A stretch of DNA of 64,000 nucleotides. It comes from Stenotrophobium sp050739895. Its GTDB lineage: Bacteria > Pseudomonadota > Gammaproteobacteria > Nevskiales > Nevskiaceae. The translations under genes and the position numbers were made by a program. The stretch spans positions 1-64,000 of the forward strand of contig JBOICK010000090.1 of NCBI GenBank assembly GCA_050739895.1, in the 5' to 3' direction. The notes under the pieces were generated by a model. That model saw only the letters and a program-made list of their open reading frames with translations. It searched no databases and had not been told where the DNA came from. The first letter of the stretch is position 1. Every line of letters starts with the position of its first letter. Shown in pieces: positions 18,420-27,339 of the stretch.

Positions 18420-19100
18420 CTACTCCTTGCCCGGATGCCCCGACCAGTGAATATGCACGATGCGCCAGCCTGCATCGGTGCGCCTGAGCAGCATGGTCTC
18501 GCTCTGCACCAGATTCACCGGCTGCTTCTCGTATTGTCCAAGAACGCGCGCAATCAGCATGACGCAGGTCAGATCGCCCGCATCCGAACTGATGATGGTG
18601 CGCTGGTCAACCATGCGGACGGTTCCGGCGGCAAAGCGCATGTCGTCGTCGAGGTGACCGTTGCGGGCATAGCCGTCGCGCGTGTTCTCGCCATAACCGG
18701 ACTCGAAAATCACGACATCCGGCGCCAGCAGCTCGAGCGCCTGCTCGCGCAAGCCCTGCCGCAAAAAGTCATGGAACTGCTCAGCGACCACCGCAGCCGT
18801 TGCGCCGGACGCCGGCAGCGGCGCGGACTCCGGCGTGGCCGCGGTCACTGCCGCGGCAGCGGCAGCGGGCGGCGCATTCACCGCGGGCGTTTTGTCCGCA
18901 GACATGGGCGCAGGGCCAGGTGCTGCGGTCACAGCCGCCGATGCCGGCTTGGCCACACTGGCATCGGCTGTGGCCGCCGCTACCGGCGGCGGGCTGGACA
19001 AGTCCGGATCAAGCTTCTGCGCCAGTACCCCGGGACCGTAGCCCAGCAACGCCGCCACGGTCATCAGACCGGCCAGTTTCCCGCGTAAATTCAGGCTCAT
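18420..19100 (-). CDS. Exported NTF2/SnoaL-like domain protein
   Basis: 226 aa. Seen: a signal peptide (MSLNLRGKLAGLMTVAALLG..., AQ at the predicted cleavage site), then about 70 residues of low-complexity Ala/Pro/Thr linker, and a C-terminal globular domain from about residue 100 (AEQFHDFLRQGLREQALELL, VIFESGYGENTRDGYARNGH, ETMLLRRTDAGWRIVHIHWS). The last segment is characteristic of DUF4440/SnoaL-like nuclear-transport-factor-2 folds. The family is functionally mixed, so no reaction is assigned. It is 6 bp downstream of the PrcB-like lipoprotein gene on the same strand; the two are likely co-transcribed and both act outside the cytoplasm. Confidence 0.75.
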   Translation of the reverse strand: MSLNLRGKLAGLMTVAALLGYGPGVLAQKLDPDLSSPPPVAAATADASVAKPASAAVTAAPGPAPMSADKTPAVNAPPAAAAAAVTAATPESAPLPASGATAAVVAEQFHDFLRQGLREQALELLAPDVVIFESGYGENTRDGYARNGHLDDDMRFAAGTVRMVDQRTIISSDAGDLTCVMLIARVLGQYEKQPVNLVQSETMLLRRTDAGWRIVHIHWSGHPGKE

Positions 19101-19106
19101 GACGGC

Positions 19107-19607
19107 TCAGTCTCCCGGCAAGCTGTTGGCCAGAACCCTGCCGCTCTGATCGACCACGCTGACACCCCGGTACAGACCCGGCGGCATGCTGATCAGTGCG
19201 CAGGGGCTGCTCGGCTGCGATGCACCGGGGTGGTCGCTGTCCGGCGCGAACAAGGTCGCGTGCAGGATCAGCACATTCTTGCGCAGTTCAGCATCGCGGC
19301 TGACCACCAGCCCATAGCCGCCACTGGCGCGCGCGCCCAGTTCGATCAGGGCGTAGGGCCCTTGGCGGGGCGCATCATCGCGCAGCAGCTTGAGGCCGCG
19401 GCTGACCTGCCATTGCTGCAATTCATCGGCGTTGGCGAGGGTGCGCACAGTGGTTTCCGGTCGCTGTGTGCCGCAGTCCAGCGAATAACCCGCAGGCACA
19501 ACATCCACCGCCTCTGTACCGGGAAAAAACATCGTGAATGCGGGCATCTGCGCGCATCCGGACAAGGCCAGAACACTGGCCACCATGATTTTTTTGATCC
19601 ATGCCAC
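19107..19607 (-). CDS. Putative lipoprotein with PrcB-like domain
   Basis: 166 aa. Seen: KKIMVASVLALSGC, a short signal peptide ending in a good lipobox (LSGC), and a C-terminal region (YALIELGARASGGYGLVVSR ... CALISMPPG) resembling the PrcB C-terminal domain with its TGGY-type turn and Cys/Pro-rich strand. PrcB-like domains are linked to protease stability in some bacteria; the role here is unknown. The GTG at 19607 was chosen because AAGGAA lies 7 nt upstream and it leaves a compact signal peptide; an ATG at 19658 would add 17 residues. Paired with the NTF2-like gene downstream. Confidence 0.65.
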   Translation of the reverse strand: MAWIKKIMVASVLALSGCAQMPAFTMFFPGTEAVDVVPAGYSLDCGTQRPETTVRTLANADELQQWQVSRGLKLLRDDAPRQGPYALIELGARASGGYGLVVSRDAELRKNVLILHATLFAPDSDHPGASQPSSPCALISMPPGLYRGVSVVDQSGRVLANSLPGD

Positions 19608-19999
19608 GGGGCTTTCCTTGCGCATGCGGGGACACCCGCCGATTTTGGCATGTTTCAATCGCCCGATGATGCTTCTCCGCCAACTGTCGAGGGAATGCCC
19701 GCCGCGGTGAGATTCGCTCGATTGACCTGCTTTACGAGAAATTAAACTTCACCCTCCAAGGCTTAACTCAAAATATTCACGCTCAGCCATCATCCCGAAG
19801 TCCATTGCTCGCCTTTCACACTCCCAGAAGCGGGAGAAATCCATTTGCGTGTCAACCACGCCGGATCATCCACCCTTCCGGCGTGCCTGTTGTAGATTTG
19901 AATATCGTTGCGAAAAAAACAGCTTCAGCCTGGCTTTAGGGATGCGGCGTGCCGCACGGACGTAAATCGAAGAACCATCACGAACAAAAAGGGAATGAC
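19608..19999. other. Intergenic region with two hairpins upstream of the TpsB gene
   Basis: No gene is recognised in these 392 bp. There are two inverted repeats: CTCCC-agaagc-GGGAG (19821-19836) and CACGCCGG-13 nt-CCGGCGTG (19857-19885). They lie between divergent transcription units and could be leader structures or operators of the outer-membrane gene. No convincing -35/-10 pair was identified. Confidence 0.45.
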
Positions 20000-21553
20000 A
20001 TGAGCATAGAACTACCCCCTCCTCCGCAACCCCGGCTCGGTTCTGTCGAGACCCTGCAGCCGCAGGCCGGTGTCGGCGTCGCCGTTGCCTTTCAGACCTA
20101 CCAGATACACGTTTCCGCGACCGGCGTCCTTGATGAGGCCGGGATTCGCAACGCCATCGGCGTCGCCACCGACCTGTCCGGCGCGGTGCGCAACATCGGC
20201 GCCGCGGCCTATCTCGCGGGCTATCCGGCGGCGCAGGTCACTTACGCTTTGTCCGGCCAGAACCTCTTTGTGCTGGTCACACCGGGCAAGATCAGCGGCA
20301 TCCGTGCGCCGGAACCCTTGCAGCCTTACCTCAACGGCCTGCAGCACGCCGACCCGCTGACCGCGAGCGCACTCGAAGGGCATCGCACGCTGGCCAGCAT
20401 GGCCGCGGACCGCGCCGGCGTCACGATTTATCCGGTATTCGAGCCCGATGGCTCCGGCGGCCAGGTACTGGACTTCGAGAAGAACAACAAGGAAACCGAT
20501 CCGACCACGGTCAAGGGCGAACTGAGCAACGTCGGCAACCGCTACGCCAGCCGCTATTTCCTCGACCTCGACCTCAAGACCGCTTCGGCCTGGGGCGATG
20601 AATTCCACGCCTTCTGGCGTCACGGCCTTTCGCAGCTCGACAACAAGGGCCAGGACGGCGATTTCAATGAACAGGATCTCGCCTGGAACCGGGTCACGCC
20701 CTACGGCGTATTCGGCGCCGGTGGACGTTACGTCAACTATTTCTATCATGCGGCAGGCATCCCGCTCGACGGCCGCATCGATTCCGGCGAACTCAGCTGG
20801 CTGTACCCGCTGTATGCGGATTTCACACGCCGCCTGACCTTCCAGAGCAAGGTCGATCGCATCGACAAGCGCGCCAGCTTGCAGGACACCGTCGGCACCT
20901 TCCCGGCCGGCACCACGCTCAATCGCCAGCTCTACACCAGTGGCGAACTCGGACTGTCCTACGCGCAGAATTTCGAACTGATCGCACATCGCTGGAGTTT
21001 TGAAGGCGGCGTCAGCCTGCGCAAGGGCTTCGGCAGCGACGAGCGCAACAACCCGCAGGTGCTGGCCAACCAGGGTTACCTGTTGTACCGCCCGGCCATG
21101 CGCCTGAAGTTTTACTGGAATAACCAGATCGACAGCGGTATCGAGGGCAGTGGCCAGCTCAGCAACAACACCCTGCCCGAAGAACAGCAGTGGGTGCTCG
21201 GCGGCGTCGGCAACCTGACTTCCGTGCTGCCGGGCGTCTCGCTCGGAGACAAGGGCTACCTGGCACGCGCCTTCACCGAAGTCGCCGGTCCGACTGTGCT
21301 AGGCATCGCCCTGACGCCGAAAATCTTCGTCGAACAGGGCGGCGCCAGGTATGCACGGCCGACCACGCTCAACGGCCAGACGGTCGGCACTCAGAAACTG
21401 GTGGACGTGGGCGCTGAGCTGGGCTTCAAATTCGCGAGATTCATCGATGGCAGCTTCGCCTACGCCCATCTGATCAGCGACCAGAACATCAGCCATGCGA
21501 CTGAAGACACCGCGAGGGCGCAGCTGTATTTCCGGATTGCTGCCAAGTTCTGA
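20000..21553 (+). CDS. ShlB/FhaC/HecB-type outer-membrane transporter (TpsB), no signal peptide visible
   Basis: 517 aa from the ATG at 20000, which has AAAAAGGGA just upstream. Seen: a proline-rich start (PPPPQP), a POTRA-like domain at about residues 20-110 (FQTYQIHVSATGVLDEAGIR, YPAAQVTYALSGQNLFVLVT), then a long region of alternating strands ending in phenylalanine (LYFRIAAKF), typical of an Omp85/TpsB barrel. Known members export a large TpsA adhesin or haemolysin across the outer membrane. Odd: no signal peptide is visible from this start or from the in-frame ATG at 19949, although the protein must cross the inner membrane. No TpsA gene is adjacent. Start misplacement, an upstream frameshift or a non-functional gene are all possible. 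A terminator follows at 21574. Confidence 0.75.
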   Translation: MSIELPPPPQPRLGSVETLQPQAGVGVAVAFQTYQIHVSATGVLDEAGIRNAIGVATDLSGAVRNIGAAAYLAGYPAAQVTYALSGQNLFVLVTPGKISGIRAPEPLQPYLNGLQHADPLTASALEGHRTLASMAADRAGVTIYPVFEPDGSGGQVLDFEKNNKETDPTTVKGELSNVGNRYASRYFLDLDLKTASAWGDEFHAFWRHGLSQLDNKGQDGDFNEQDLAWNRVTPYGVFGAGGRYVNYFYHAAGIPLDGRIDSGELSWLYPLYADFTRRLTFQSKVDRIDKRASLQDTVGTFPAGTTLNRQLYTSGELGLSYAQNFELIAHRWSFEGGVSLRKGFGSDERNNPQVLANQGYLLYRPAMRLKFYWNNQIDSGIEGSGQLSNNTLPEEQQWVLGGVGNLTSVLPGVSLGDKGYLARAFTEVAGPTVLGIALTPKIFVEQGGARYARPTTLNGQTVGTQKLVDVGAELGFKFARFIDGSFAYAHLISDQNISHATEDTARAQLYFRIAAKF

Positions 21554-21573
21554 TTGCGCGTTTCGATTCACTC

Positions 21574-21603
21574 AAAAAGCCAGCCTCTGTGCCGGCCTTT
21601 TTT
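21574..21603. terminator. Rho-independent terminator between tpsB and gspE-like gene, likely bidirectional
   Basis: AAAAAGCCAGC...GCCGGCCTTTTTT forms a GC stem with a single mismatch and a 6-nt loop, flanked by an A-run on one side and a T-run on the other. It sits between two convergent genes (ends at 21553 and 21619) and can serve both. Confidence 0.8.
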
Positions 21604-21618
21604 GCGCACAGCGCTGCG

Positions 21619-23406
21619 TCATCCGGGCGGCGTCAGCGCCAGCACTTCGTCGAGCGAAGTCTCGCCATGGATGACCTTGCGCAGGCCGGTGGCACGCAGC
21701 GGCACCAGTCCCTGTCTGATCGCCGCCGTGCGCAATTCGCTGAAGTCGGTGTGCTCGTGAATCAATTGCCGCACCGGTGCGCTCAGCGGCATGACTTCGT
21801 AGAGACCCTGCCGGCCGAGATAGCCGGTCTCGCGGCATTCGAGACAGCCGGCTGCCTCATACATCTGCGTCGGCACCGGCAGCCTGAAATTACCCGACAC
21901 CTCGTTCCAGCGGTCTTCGTGCATCTTCAGGGGTCGCTTGCAGTGGCGGCACAGACGCCGCACCAGACGCTGCGCGACCACACCGATCAGCGTCGCCTTG
22001 ATCAGGTAATGCGGCACGCCCAGTTCGAGCAGGCGCACGATCGCGCTGGTGGCATCGTTGGTGTGCAGGGTCGAGAGCACGAGGTGACCGGTGAGCGCGG
22101 CCTGCACCGCGATCTCGGCGGTTTCGAGGTCGCGGATTTCGCCGACCATGATGATGTCCGGGTCCTGGCGCAGCAGCGCGCGCACGCCGTCGGCGAAATT
22201 CAGCCCGATGCCGGCATTGACCTGCATCTGGTTGAAGGCCGGTTCGACCAGCTCGATCGGATCCTCGATGGTGCAGACGTTGACCGCCGGCGTCGCCAGC
22301 TGCTTGAGCGTGGAGTACAGCGTGGTGGTCTTGCCGGAGCCGGTGGGGCCGGTGACGAGGATGATGCCGTGCGGCCGCTCGATCATGCCGCGCCAGGCGC
22401 GCTCGTCTTCGGTGGAAAATCCGAGCGCGGTGAAATCCTTGACCAGCACTTCCGGGTCAAAAATGCGCAGCACCAGTTTTTCGCCGAACGCAGTCGGCAG
22501 ACTGGATGCTCGCAGTTCGATTTCCTTGCCGGATGGCGCGCGCGTCTTGATGCGGCCGTCCTGCGGCTTGCGCTTCTCGGCGACATCCAGCCGGCTGAGT
22601 ATCTTGAGACGGCTGGTCACCGCCATCATCACCGTCGCCGGAATCTGGTAGACCTCGTGCAGGATGCCGTCGATGCGGAAGCGGATGTTGCCGGTGTCGC
22701 GGCGCGGTTCCAGGTGTATGTCGCTGGCGCGCTGGTCGAAAGCATATTGCAGCAGCCAGTCGACGATCGCGACAACGTGCTGGTCGTTGGCATCGAGCTT
22801 GCTGCTGCGCCCCAGTTCCAGCAATTGTTCAAGATTCTGCACGTTGCTGACGCCGGGCTGACGGCTGCGCTCGTTTTCACTGGCCTTGACCGAACGCGCC
22901 AGCGCATAGAACTCCAGCAGGTAGCGCTCGATATCCAGCGGATTGGCAACCACCCGCACGATCTTCTGCGGCAATGCCGGCGCCAGTTCGCGTTCCCATT
23001 CGCGCAGGTAAGGCTCGCAGGTGGCGATGGTGATTTCGGTCGCGGTGACCTTGACCGGCAGGATGCACACGCGCGCGGCGTAGGCATAGGGAATCGTCGC
23101 GGTGACCTTGCCCACGTCGATCGTCAGCGGATCAACGCGCAGATACGGCTGGCCGCTGCGTTGCGCCAGCCATTGCACCAGTGTTTCCATCGTCAATTGG
23201 CGGCCGGGCATTTGCGGATGCGGCCACTTGCATTCCGCCAGCGTCACCAGCGGATGCGGCAGCGCGCCGCCCCGCGACTCCAGTCGCACCAGCAGCTTGC
23301 GCGCCTGCAGCGGATGGACCAGACGGTCGGCGATCAGCGCGTCGAGGATCTCGCGCAATTCCAGCCGGTGTTCGGCAACAGCGGACATTTGTGACGCAGC
23401 GGACAT
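21619..23406 (-). CDS. GspE/PulE/PilB-family type II secretion or pilus assembly ATPase
   Basis: 595 aa. Seen: an N-terminal T2SSE_N-type domain, Walker A GPTGSGKTTT near residue 355, the Asp box TIEDPIE, Walker B RQDPDIIMVGEIRD, the His box STLHTNDATSAIVRLLELG, and a C-terminal zinc-binding arrangement (CRHCKRP ... CLECRETGY). These are hexameric cytoplasmic motors that drive pseudopilus or pilus assembly. No other gsp or pil genes are adjacent, so which machine it serves is unknown; isolated gspE-like genes of this type are common. ATG at 23406 is preferred to the GTG at 23409 because AGGAG then lies 5 nt upstream. Confidence 0.9.
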   Translation of the reverse strand: MSAASQMSAVAEHRLELREILDALIADRLVHPLQARKLLVRLESRGGALPHPLVTLAECKWPHPQMPGRQLTMETLVQWLAQRSGQPYLRVDPLTIDVGKVTATIPYAYAARVCILPVKVTATEITIATCEPYLREWERELAPALPQKIVRVVANPLDIERYLLEFYALARSVKASENERSRQPGVSNVQNLEQLLELGRSSKLDANDQHVVAIVDWLLQYAFDQRASDIHLEPRRDTGNIRFRIDGILHEVYQIPATVMMAVTSRLKILSRLDVAEKRKPQDGRIKTRAPSGKEIELRASSLPTAFGEKLVLRIFDPEVLVKDFTALGFSTEDERAWRGMIERPHGIILVTGPTGSGKTTTLYSTLKQLATPAVNVCTIEDPIELVEPAFNQMQVNAGIGLNFADGVRALLRQDPDIIMVGEIRDLETAEIAVQAALTGHLVLSTLHTNDATSAIVRLLELGVPHYLIKATLIGVVAQRLVRRLCRHCKRPLKMHEDRWNEVSGNFRLPVPTQMYEAAGCLECRETGYLGRQGLYEVMPLSAPVRQLIHEHTDFSELRTAAIRQGLVPLRATGLRKVIHGETSLDEVLALTPPG

Positions 23407-23492
23407 CACGGCTCCTGCACGTCGAGGAGCATGAAGACTCGCACGAAGCCGCGACCGGCGCTAGGGTCGCCGCCCGCGCGTTACGAACATTC

Positions 23493-24158
23493 TCAGAACG
23501 GATTGGCGGTCGGCTGCCGCGTGTAGTTCACGTAACCCAGGCTCGCGCCCGCGCGCAGGCCAACGCCGGTGCGAATCGGCGCCAGCACGATATCGCCGGA
23601 ACGCTGGTAGGTCATGCCCAGACCCGCAACCACATAGAGGCTACCCTCCACTGCCGGGAAACGCTGGAACAAGTCATAAGTGCTGTGCAGGTTGTAGACC
23701 AGGGTGAACACCTTGGAGGCATTGCCGCCGAAATCCCAACCTATCGACGGCCCCTGCCAGTACACCGGCACGCTCTCACCGCCCTTGTAGGTGAAAGTGC
23801 CATGGCCGTAGCGCAGGCCGACCACCGCCGCGCCGCTGCCCTCCTCGCCGATGATGTAGCCGATGGGCTGGCCGAAATCGGAAAACGCCTTTTCGACAGC
23901 CAGCGCCAGGCCCTTGGTGTTTTCACCGAAGAAAGTGTTGGCGGCATTGACCACTTCGTCGCGGTTGTAGGTCTGGTTGCCGAGCACCTGGTCCGGCGGC
24001 GTGGTGCTATTGCTTGCGGTAGTGGTCTGCGGCGTGGCGTTGACATCGCCAGCGCTGGAGAACGTGCTGAAACTGCTACTGTTGCTATTCACCTCGGCGG
24101 GCTGCCCGGCACAGGCGGCGAGAGTGGCGCAGAGAGCGGCGACGAAAAAATGGCGCAT
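23493..24158 (-). CDS. DUF1134 / EipA-family envelope lipoprotein
   Basis: 221 aa. Seen: signal peptide with lipobox (MRHFFVAALCATLAACAGQ), a Ser/Thr-rich linker, then the DUF1134 domain: DEVVNAANTFFGENTKGLAL, GYIIGEEGSGAAVVGLRYG, VYWQGPSIGWDFGGNASKVF, DIVLAPIRTGVGLRAGASLG. The family includes EipA, a periplasmic beta-barrel-like protein needed for envelope integrity in Brucella. Members in other phyla are little studied. ATG at 24158 begins the signal peptide; the longer reading to 24194 adds 12 polar residues. It is divergent from the molybdenum-cofactor operon, with repeat copy B between them. Confidence 0.85.
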   Translation of the reverse strand: MRHFFVAALCATLAACAGQPAEVNSNSSSFSTFSSAGDVNATPQTTTASNSTTPPDQVLGNQTYNRDEVVNAANTFFGENTKGLALAVEKAFSDFGQPIGYIIGEEGSGAAVVGLRYGHGTFTYKGGESVPVYWQGPSIGWDFGGNASKVFTLVYNLHSTYDLFQRFPAVEGSLYVVAGLGMTYQRSGDIVLAPIRTGVGLRAGASLGYVNYTRQPTANPF

Positions 24159-24227
24159 GGAATTCTCAATAAATGTGCTGTTAATCACAGACACGTCAAC
24201 TGCTCGCGAGTTCAGCGATTATTGCAA

Positions 24228-24332
24228 ACCGCTGTGCACGTAATACGTTGTTGGGTTGTTATAATATAGATTAATATATTAAATATATCATACACATAAT
24301 AACAAATTTCCTTAGCCCGCAACGATAGCGGG
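24228..24332. repeat. 105-bp spaced palindromic AT-rich element, copy B
   Basis: ACCGCT (24228-24233), 24 nt, GTTAT...ATAAC (24258-24303, 46 bp), 23 nt, AGCGGG (24327-24332). This is the only copy one base short, in the right spacer. It lies 70 bp upstream of the DUF1134 gene and 76 bp upstream of the divergent moaC-moaB fusion, so it could affect both. Confidence 0.9.
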
Positions 24333-24407
24333 TGGGCCTGAACGCGGCGCTTCGTCATACTGGCGTGGACTTTGAACGAAGCACCTGCACACCACCAGCC
24401 TCTCGCC

Positions 24408-25316
24408 ATGAAAAACGTCAGCGCCAAACCCGACACCCTGCGCACCGCCACCGCAGCCTGCGTGCTGCATGCACCCGCGGACTGCATCGTCCTGCTGCGC
24501 GAACGCCGCGCCGAGAAAGGCGATGCGCTGGAAATCGGCCGCATGGCCGCCATGCTGGCTGCGAAAAAAACCTGGGAATTGTTGCCGCTGTGTCACCAGT
24601 TACCGCTCACCGGCATCGATATCACTTACGAACTCGGTGACGCGCAAGTCGGCATCAGCGCACGCGTCGAAACCATCGCCGGCACCGGCGTCGAGATGGA
24701 AGCGCTGACCGCTGCCAGCATCTGCGCGCTGACCATCTACGACATGCTCAAACCGCACGCGGAACAGGATGCGCTGCGCGTCACCGATCTGCGCCTGCTG
24801 GAGAAAACCGGCGGCAAGTCGCAGTACGCGCGCGCGCTGTCGCCGCCGGGCCGCGCGGTGATTCTCGCCGCCTCCGACGCGGTCAGCAGCGGCAAGAAGA
24901 AAGCCACCGCTGCGCAAACTGTACGCGAAGGGTTGGAGCGCGCCGGTCTGCGCGTCGAAGCCACCGAGATCATGCCGGATGAGCCGGCCCAGATTGCCGA
25001 ACGCGTGCGTCATCACCTCACCCAGGGCGTCGAGCTGATCGCCACTGTCGGCGGCACCGGCGTCTACGGCCGCGACCAAACCATCGCCGCGGTCAAGCCG
25101 CTGCTGGACAAGGAACTGCCCGGCTTCATGGAGGCCGCACGCGGCTACGGCCAGCGCCGCACGCCCTACGCGATGCTCTCGTCCGGCATCGCCGGCGTCG
25201 CCGGCAAGACGCTCATCATCACTTTCCCCGGCAGCACGCGCGGCGCGCAGGAGACGCTGACCGCGCTGATCTCCGGCATCGTCCACGCCATCGAAGGACT
25301 GCGGCGCAGCGCATGA
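24408..25316 (+). CDS. MoaC-MoaB/MogA fusion, molybdenum cofactor biosynthesis
   Basis: 302 aa. Residues 1-142 are MoaC, which with MoaA turns GTP into cyclic pyranopterin monophosphate: CHQLPLTGIDITYEL, VEMEALTAASICALTIYDML and DLRLLEKTGGKS hold the conserved His, Glu and Lys. Residues about 148-302 are a MoaB/MogA domain, which adenylylates molybdopterin: TVGGTGVYGRDQT (TGGTG motif) and LSSGIAGVAGKTLIITFPGS. ATG at 24408 was chosen as it starts just before MoaC; an ATG at 24372 would add 12 residues. It overlaps moeA by 4 bp. Such two-domain proteins are known in databases but are not the common arrangement. A separate moaB is encoded at 36817, so the window has two MoaB-type domains. Confidence 0.93.
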   Translation: MKNVSAKPDTLRTATAACVLHAPADCIVLLRERRAEKGDALEIGRMAAMLAAKKTWELLPLCHQLPLTGIDITYELGDAQVGISARVETIAGTGVEMEALTAASICALTIYDMLKPHAEQDALRVTDLRLLEKTGGKSQYARALSPPGRAVILAASDAVSSGKKKATAAQTVREGLERAGLRVEATEIMPDEPAQIAERVRHHLTQGVELIATVGGTGVYGRDQTIAAVKPLLDKELPGFMEAARGYGQRRTPYAMLSSGIAGVAGKTLIITFPGSTRGAQETLTALISGIVHAIEGLRRSA

Positions 25317-26509
25317 TTTCCCTCGCCGAAGCGCTCGCGGCGTATCCCGCGAACATCACCGCCCTGCCCGCAACAACGGTCGCGCTGGAACAAGCACTGC
25401 ATCGCGTGCTGCGCGCGCCGGCGCTGGCGCGCTGCGATCTGCCTCGCTTCTCGCAATCGGCGCTCGACGGCTATGTGCTGACTAACGAAGACGCTCCCAC
25501 CGCACCCTGCACGCTCGTTATCACTGACGCCATTGCGGCTGGTGACAGCGGTGCGCTCAAATCGCTGCGCCGTGGCGAATGCCAGCGCATCCTCACCGGC
25601 GCACGCGTGCCGCCCAACGCCGGCGCGGTGGTCGCGCAGGAGCGCGTCAGTGTCGCCGATGACCGCATGACGCTGAGCGAGCCGCTCAAACCCGGCGCCA
25701 ACATCCGCTGGCAGGGCGAGGAACTGCGCGAAGGCGCAACGCTCGGCAACATCGGCCAGCGCCTGACACCAGGACACCTCGCCGCACTGGCGGCCGCCGG
25801 CGTCGATCGACTCACGATCACGCGCACGCCGCGCATCCGCGTGCTGGTCAGCGGCGACGAGATCAAGCCTGTTGGAACGCCGCTGCTCGACGGACAAATC
25901 TGGGATTCCAACGGACCACTCGTGTTGAGCTGGCTGCGCTCACACGGCTACGCAGCAGAATTGCATCACATCGGCGATACCCGCGAGGCCGTCGAAACAG
26001 TGCTGAAGCAGGCATTGAACTATGCCGACCTGGTCATCACCACCGGCGGCGTCTCGGTCGGCGACAAGGATTACATCCTGCCGGTCGCTGAAAGTCTCGG
26101 CGTGCGCCGAGTGTTCTGGCAGGTGGCACAGAAGCCTGGGAAACCTTTGTATTTCGGCCTGCAAGAGGGCACCGCATTAATCGGCCTCCCCGGCAACCCC
26201 GGCGCCGTGTTGATCTGCCTGACGCTGCACGTCCGCGCCGTGCTGGATCAGCTGGAAGGCGCAGCACCCACAGGCGCTATCTTCAATGCCGGCATACTCG
26301 CTGCGCCCATCAAGGCCGACGCGCGGCGCGATTGCCTGTCGCGCATGAAGTTGCAGATCACCGCCGATGGCCGTGCCGAATTGCACCCGCTACCGCATCA
26401 GGATTCACACATGCTCAGTAATCTCGCCAGCGCCAACGTGCTGGTGCACCTGCCGGCGCAAGCGCAGTCCTACACCACCGGCGCGCTGGTGCGCTGGACC
26501 TGGCTATGA
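25313..26509 (+). CDS. moeA: Molybdopterin molybdenumtransferase MoeA
   Basis: 398 aa, normal length. Inserts molybdate into adenylylated molybdopterin. Seen: LPRFSQSALDGYVL near residue 46 (the PxxDxSxMDGYA-like motif, with Q-S-A where many have S-A-M), GECQRILTGARVPPNAGAVV, DLVITTGGVSVGDKDYI, GKPLYFG and LIGLPGNPGAVLICLTLHVR. It overlaps both the moaC-moaB fusion and hemD by 4 bp, so three proteins are made from one coupled message. Confidence 0.95.
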   Translation: MISLAEALAAYPANITALPATTVALEQALHRVLRAPALARCDLPRFSQSALDGYVLTNEDAPTAPCTLVITDAIAAGDSGALKSLRRGECQRILTGARVPPNAGAVVAQERVSVADDRMTLSEPLKPGANIRWQGEELREGATLGNIGQRLTPGHLAALAAAGVDRLTITRTPRIRVLVSGDEIKPVGTPLLDGQIWDSNGPLVLSWLRSHGYAAELHHIGDTREAVETVLKQALNYADLVITTGGVSVGDKDYILPVAESLGVRRVFWQVAQKPGKPLYFGLQEGTALIGLPGNPGAVLICLTLHVRAVLDQLEGAAPTGAIFNAGILAAPIKADARRDCLSRMKLQITADGRAELHPLPHQDSHMLSNLASANVLVHLPAQAQSYTTGALVRWTWL

Positions 26510-27336
26510 AGCTCGAAGACTCGCTGCAGGGCCGCCGCATCGCGATCCCGGAATCGCGCGAACTGGACGTATTCGCCGGCCTGTTGACACGGCGCGGCGC
26601 GCAGGTGATCCGCTGTCCGCTGGTCAGCATCCTCGACGCGCCCGATCCCGCGCCGGTGCTGGCGTGGCTGGACGATTTCTGCGCCGGCCGCTGCGACGAC
26701 CTGGTCCTGATGACCGGCGAAGGCCTGCATCGACTGCTGTCCTGTATCGCCAGGCACCTGCCAGCGCTGCGGCCGTTGTTCGTCGACGAGCTGGCGCGCG
26801 TGCGCAAATTCGCACGCGGCCCCAAGCCGGTGAAGGCGCTGCGCGAACTGGGACTTAGCACGGAGATTGTCGTTAGCCCCGCCACTACCGCCGGCGTCAT
26901 CGCCGCGCTGACCGCGGCCGGCGACCTGCACGGCCGCGTCGTCGGCGTGCAGCACTATGGCAGCGAGCCCAATCTACCGCTGACCGATTTTCTCGAACAC
27001 GCCGGCGCTGACGTGCGCAGCGTTGCACCCTATGTCTATGCCAGCGACAGCGACGACAGCGCAGTGTTGAAGCTCATCGCCCAACTCACCGCAGGAGAAC
27101 TTGACGCCATCGCCTTCACCAGCCAGGCGCAGGTCGAGCGTTTGTTCAAGCTCGCCGCCGAGCGCGGCCAGCACGCCGCGCTGGTTGAAGGGCTGCGCCG
27201 TACTCTGGTCGCCGCAGTCGGTCCGGTCACCGCATCCAGCCTTACCGCACACGACATCGTTGTCGATGCCGTGCCGCAGGATGCCTATTTCCTCAAGCCG
27301 CTGACGCAGGTGTTGGTGCAGAAATTGGGGCGCTGA
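26506..27336 (+). CDS. hemD: Uroporphyrinogen-III synthase family protein
   Basis: 276 aa. Family role: cyclises hydroxymethylbilane to uroporphyrinogen III, the precursor of haem and sirohaem. Seen: GRRIAIPESRELDVFAGLLT at the start, DDLVLMTGEGLHRLL, GPKPVKALRELGL, a second Rossmann-like half with YVYASDSDD and AIAFTSQAQVERLF, and VAAVGPVTASSL near the end, the conserved substrate loop. Hidden in the Mo-cofactor operon beside a sirohaem-dependent nitrite reductase, it is best read as a dedicated copy that supports sirohaem supply for nitrate assimilation; a housekeeping hemD is expected elsewhere. Confidence 0.85.
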   Translation: MKLEDSLQGRRIAIPESRELDVFAGLLTRRGAQVIRCPLVSILDAPDPAPVLAWLDDFCAGRCDDLVLMTGEGLHRLLSCIARHLPALRPLFVDELARVRKFARGPKPVKALRELGLSTEIVVSPATTAGVIAALTAAGDLHGRVVGVQHYGSEPNLPLTDFLEHAGADVRSVAPYVYASDSDDSAVLKLIAQLTAGELDAIAFTSQAQVERLFKLAAERGQHAALVEGLRRTLVAAVGPVTASSLTAHDIVVDAVPQDAYFLKPLTQVLVQKLGR

Positions 27337-27339
27337 AAT

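Noticed and set aside
24372..24407. Possible sigma-54 site before the moaC-moaB fusion (CTGGCGTGGACTTTGAAC)
   Set aside because: The -12 GC is GA, and the -24 block is imperfect, unlike the two clear sites at nirB and narK.
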